The translations under genes were made by a program, and so were the position numbers. Below are positions 4,959 through 7,499 of a DNA stretch of 7,499 nt, one piece after another. The notes beneath the pieces were generated by a model. The model saw nothing but the letters and a program-made list of their open reading frames with translations. It ran no database searches and was not told the DNA's origin. Source of the stretch: Candidatus Latescibacterota bacterium (GTDB taxonomy: Bacteria; Eisenbacteria; RBG-16-71-46; SZUA-252); the NCBI GenBank assembly GCA_016207265.1, contig JACQPZ010000163.1, positions 1 through 7,499 of the forward strand, given 5' to 3'. Numbering within the stretch: the first letter of the stretch is position 1; the number at the start of each line of letters is the position of its first letter.

Positions 4959-6382
4959 CGCTCCCGGCGCTTCCCCCGAACGCGATCCGGCTCGCATACC
5001 TCGTGGCGTCGGTTCTCTTCATCGTCGGCATCAAGCAGCTCAGCTCTCCCAAGTCGGCGCGAAACGGAAACCTCTTCGCCTCCGTAGGGATGCTCATCGC
5101 CGTCGTTGCGACGCTCCTCGACCGGCAGATCCTGAGCTACACGACGATCCTCGCCGGGATCGCGCTCGGCGGAGTGATCGGCACGGTCGCCGCCCGACGC
5201 GTCTCCATGACCGCGATGCCGCAGATGGTCGCGCTCTTCAACGGGTCGGGAGGCGGGGCGGCCGCGATCGTCTCGAGCCTCGAGTTCCTTCGGTTCTCGC
5301 GCATGGGGGCGGACGTCCCCCCCGACGCGGGCGTGAGCATCCTCCTCGGGGCCCTGATCGGCGCGATCTCCTTCACGGGAAGCATCATCGCGTTCGGAAA
5401 GCTCCAGGGGATCGTGACCGAGCGGGCCGTGACCTATCCGCTCCAGAAGCCGCTCAATCTGCTCCTCTTCCTGGGAATCCTCGGACTCTCGGCATGGCTC
5501 GTCGCGACCGGACAGCCGAACGCCATAGTGTACTCGTGGTTCGCCGCTGCCGCGCTGCTCCTCGGCGTGCTCTTCGTGATCCCGATCGGGGGCGGCGACA
5601 TGCCGGTCGTGATCTCGCTCCTCAACTCCTTCACGGGGCTCGCGACCGCGGCCACGGGATTCTCGCTCCACAACTACGTGCTCATCATCAGCGGGACGCT
5701 CGTGGGCGCCTCGGGCACGCTCCTCACGTATCTCATGTGCAAGGCCATGAACCGGCCGATCACGAACGTCCTGTTCGGCGCCTTCGGCGCGGTGGCCAAA
5801 GCGGCCGGGCCGGCGGGCGCGAGCGACCGGGCCGGAGCCATGGCGGGGAAGACCGTTCGCGACGTGACCGTCGAGGACGCGGCAACGATGCTCGCCTACG
5901 CGCGCTCGGTGATCGTGATCCCCGGATACGGGCTCGCGGTGGCCCAGGCGCAGCACAACGTGCGCGAGCTTGCGGATCTCCTCAAGGTGAAGGGCGTGGA
6001 CGTGAAATACGCGATCCATCCGGTCGCGGGCCGGATGCCGGGACACATGAACGTGCTCCTCGCCGAGGCGAACGTCCCGTACGAAGAGCTGTACGACCTC
6101 GACACTGTCAACCCCGAATTCGAGCGGGCCGACGTGGCGCTCATCATCGGAGCGAACGACGTCATCAACCCCGCCGCGCGCAACGACTCGCAGAGCCCCA
6201 TCTACGGCATGCCCATCCTCGACGCGGATAAGGCCCGGCACATCATCATCATGAAGCGGAGCATGAAACCCGGCTTCGCGGGGATCGAGAACGAGCTTTT
6301 CTACGATCCCAAGGCGATGATGCTCTTCGGGGACGCCAAGGACTCCGTCACCAAGCTCGTCGCCGCCGTCAAATCGTTGTAG
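4955..6382 (+). CDS. pntB: NAD(P) transhydrogenase subunit beta (membrane domain and NADP(H)-binding domain III)
   Basis: The 475-residue protein completes the enzyme that drives NADH + NADP+ to NAD+ + NADPH with inward proton flow across the cytoplasmic membrane. The first ~270 residues are a series of hydrophobic helices and include AMPQMVALFNGSGGGAAA (87-104), IGGGDMPVVISLLNSFTGLA (211-230) and GASGTLLTYLMCKAMNRP (251-268), all family signatures. A hinge of about 30 residues leads to the cytoplasmic NADP domain: VIPGYGLAVAQAQ (321-333), the dinucleotide-binding loop; YAIHPVAGRMPGHMNVLLAEA (352-372); GANDVINPAARND (399-411); and KRSMKPGFAGIENELFY (434-450), which lines bound NADP. No key motif is missing. 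GTG 4955 overlaps the stop of pntAB by four bases and has no evident SD, so reinitiation is likely. The gene ends at TAG 6380-6382. Confidence 0.97.
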   Translation: MTLPALPPNAIRLAYLVASVLFIVGIKQLSSPKSARNGNLFASVGMLIAVVATLLDRQILSYTTILAGIALGGVIGTVAARRVSMTAMPQMVALFNGSGGGAAAIVSSLEFLRFSRMGADVPPDAGVSILLGALIGAISFTGSIIAFGKLQGIVTERAVTYPLQKPLNLLLFLGILGLSAWLVATGQPNAIVYSWFAAAALLLGVLFVIPIGGGDMPVVISLLNSFTGLATAATGFSLHNYVLIISGTLVGASGTLLTYLMCKAMNRPITNVLFGAFGAVAKAAGPAGASDRAGAMAGKTVRDVTVEDAATMLAYARSVIVIPGYGLAVAQAQHNVRELADLLKVKGVDVKYAIHPVAGRMPGHMNVLLAEANVPYEELYDLDTVNPEFERADVALIIGANDVINPAARNDSQSPIYGMPILDADKARHIIIMKRSMKPGFAGIENELFYDPKAMMLFGDAKDSVTKLVAAVKSL

Positions 6383-6401
6383 CCGCCGTCCAATCCCTTT
6401 A
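6362..6401. repeat. imperfect 20-bp tandem duplication across the pntB stop codon
   Basis: Bases 6362-6381 and 6382-6401 align at 16 of 20 positions; GCCGCCGTC-AATC is shared at the start of each. The stop codon of pntB falls at the junction, so the first copy codes for the last residues and the second is non-coding. Confidence 0.55.
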
Positions 6402-6418
6402 GGGGTATACTATTGGAC
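6388..6418. promoter_or_regulatory. inverted repeat enclosing a TATACT hexamer
   Basis: GTCCAAT (6388-6394) and ATTGGAC (6412-6418) are exact reverse complements separated by 17 bases. Inside them lie a short CCC-TTTA-GGG hairpin (6395-6404) and TATACT (6406-6411), a good -10-like hexamer. No -35 match is present at 16-19 bp spacing and no T-run follows. The element could be an operator over the promoter of the next gene, or a structured 3' end for the pnt transcript. Its place, six bases after the pntB stop, allows both. Confidence 0.4.
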
Positions 6419-6467
6419 CATCCCCTGCGGCCCCGCCGCCGGTGCGGAGCCTGAGGGGCGATCGCAT

Positions 6468-6472
6468 GGAGG
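6468..6472 (+). promoter_or_regulatory. Shine-Dalgarno for the secreted FlgD-tail protein
   Basis: GGAGG lies six bases before ATG 6479. It favours this start over the in-frame ATG at 6545, which would give a shorter signal peptide. Confidence 0.75.
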
Positions 6473-6478
6473 TGCACC

Positions 6479-7459
6479 ATGGCCCGACACCTGCCCCGCT
6501 TCCTGCACAGCGTCACCCGCGAATCCCCAAACCTATCTCGCGCCATGCCCCTCAGGGTCGCGATGATCCTCTGCGCCATGTGTTACCCGACCCCCGTTTG
6601 GGCCGCCTACCACTTGAACGAGATCACGAAGATCATGGCCGGGTACAACGGAGACGTGACGATCCAGGCTGTGGAGATCAAGATGATCGCGAACTTCGAG
6701 AACGTAGTGAATGGAGCGAGGATCCGGATCTACGACGCCAGCGGAGCGCTCGTGAGCACGCTCGGCACGTTCACGGCGAACGTTGCCGTTGGGACCACCG
6801 GACGGAAGATCCTGTGCGCGACGAGCAACTTCGCCTCTACGTTCGGAATCACCCCAGACTTGGTCATCAGCCCCGGCATCCCGGTCACGACGGGTCAGGT
6901 CTCGTTTGAAACGGCCACCTGCCTCATCAATGCGATTCCCTACGGCGCGATCTCGGTTTTCAAGAACGGCCCGACGGCGGCTCCGCCGCTGCCAGCGGAC
7001 GGCGCCACGGTCCTCGTTCGCGTCGTGGAGGACAGCACGACGTTTTCCTGCCCGCTCCGGGAGGACGCGAATTTCAAGTTCCGCTTGGCCTCGGGGAGCA
7101 GCGGCAGTCCGATCACGTTCACGAACAACGCGAACGCGTCGGTGAACGTGTTCACGACGGTGACGGCGGCGGAAGGGAGTTTGCGCGGTTTCGATCGGCC
7201 GCGTGTCTTCCCCAATCCGATCCGGTCGCGCGCCACGATCGAGTGGCCCGGCGTGCCGTTGAGCTTCGTGGCGGTGTACGACGTGAACGGGAAGCGCGTG
7301 CGAGCATGGGGAGTGCCGGGTCTACGCGGCACGATGGGCGGACCGGCCCGGATTACGTGGGACGGAACTGATGACTCGGGACGTCGCCTCGCGTCGGGGA
7401 TCTATTTCGTCCAAATCGGCACCCCCGCCCGACGGGTTCCGGTTGTGCTGCTGCGCTAA
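6479..7459 (+). CDS. secreted protein with C-terminal FlgD/type IX-like Ig tail
   Basis: The protein has 326 residues. A long N-region (1-25) leads to a hydrophobic core LRVAMILCAMCY (25-36) and a cleavage region PVWAA (39-43), so it is exported by Sec. Residues 44-235 form a predicted beta-rich domain I cannot name; it includes VTIQAVEIKMIANFENVVNGARIRIYDASG (60-89), which looks like surface beta-sandwich domains seen in related secreted proteins. The mature part has three cysteines, C113, C148 and C191. Residues 241-326 are an Ig-like FlgD-type domain: PRVFPNPIRSRATIEW (241-256), VAVYDVNGKRVRAW (264-277) and ITWDGTDDSGRRLASGIYFVQI (292-313). In FCB-group bacteria such tails act as type IX sorting signals or as fused Ig modules; which applies here is not decidable. 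Start ATG 6479 rests on GGAGG six bases upstream. It stands alone after the pnt operon and no functional link to it is apparent. Confidence 0.8.
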   Translation: MARHLPRFLHSVTRESPNLSRAMPLRVAMILCAMCYPTPVWAAYHLNEITKIMAGYNGDVTIQAVEIKMIANFENVVNGARIRIYDASGALVSTLGTFTANVAVGTTGRKILCATSNFASTFGITPDLVISPGIPVTTGQVSFETATCLINAIPYGAISVFKNGPTAAPPLPADGATVLVRVVEDSTTFSCPLREDANFKFRLASGSSGSPITFTNNANASVNVFTTVTAAEGSLRGFDRPRVFPNPIRSRATIEWPGVPLSFVAVYDVNGKRVRAWGVPGLRGTMGGPARITWDGTDDSGRRLASGIYFVQIGTPARRVPVVLLR

Positions 7460-7499
7460 GAGGCTGTGCGGAATCTATCGCCGACTCAGGTGCCGCGAC

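Noticed and set aside
4778..6241. A 487-codon open frame on the minus strand opposite pntAB/pntB
   Set aside because: Its translation is dominated by Arg, Asp, His, Glu and Gly with no hydrophobic core, the usual antisense shadow of a GC-rich gene. The plus strand carries clear PntAB and PntB motifs.
6422..6458. CCCCT...AGGGG pairing with an inner CCGC/GCGG stem before the secreted-protein start, as a terminator or riboswitch
   Set aside because: Stems of four to five GC pairs are expected by chance in such GC-rich sequence; no T-run and no riboswitch core is recognisable.

Overview
The window is GC-rich bacterial chromosomal DNA carrying seven protein-coding loci. It has no RNA gene, no insertion sequence and no CRISPR array that I can see. 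The best hint to the organism is the secreted protein at the right end. It finishes with a FlgD/type IX-like Ig tail (a VFPNP motif, then a WDGTDDSGRRLASGIYFVQI-type ending), a signature abundant in FCB-group and Candidatus Eisenbacteria-type genomes. A 39-residue beta-propeller lipoprotein and a GC-rich, short-intergenic layout fit that picture. The taxon is an inference, not a demonstration.

Left part, all on the minus strand (1-3321). Read in the direction of transcription, a DinB-family gene comes first. It starts at GTG 3321 behind a strong Shine-Dalgarno (SD) sequence, but a single-base frameshift near 2895-2898 breaks it. Next comes a 285-base gap with a plausible sigma70-type promoter, a near-perfect 22-bp palindrome and a pair of 16-bp direct repeats. 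The gap leads into a 589-residue lipoprotein (654-2423) built from exactly thirteen 39-residue units, flanked by two part-units that together make a fourteenth. After 57 bases follow a small exported membrane protein of the YIDPG(A/T)GS type (312-596) and the N-terminal 104 residues of a SAM-dependent methyltransferase-like protein that runs off the left edge. Those last two genes share one base (TGATG) and look translationally coupled.

Middle, plus strand (3466-6382). This is a complete three-gene operon for the proton-translocating NAD(P) transhydrogenase: pntAA (NAD(H)-binding domain I), pntAB (short membrane subunit) and pntB (membrane domain plus NADP(H)-binding domain III). Successive genes overlap by four bases (GTGA both times), so the subunits are probably made together. 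The enzyme couples proton re-entry to NADPH formation from NADH. The operon diverges from the DinB gene across a 144-base gap.

Right part, plus strand (6383-7499). A 96-base gap contains a 7-bp inverted repeat enclosing a TATACT hexamer. It is followed by a secreted 326-residue protein with a signal peptide and the FlgD-like tail. The last 40 bases hold nothing I can assign.

Nothing here amounts to a clear new multi-gene system. The items most worth a second look are the indel-free 14-unit propeller lipoprotein, the regulatory-looking palindrome in front of it, the frameshifted DinB gene, and the inverted repeat between pntB and the secreted-protein gene.
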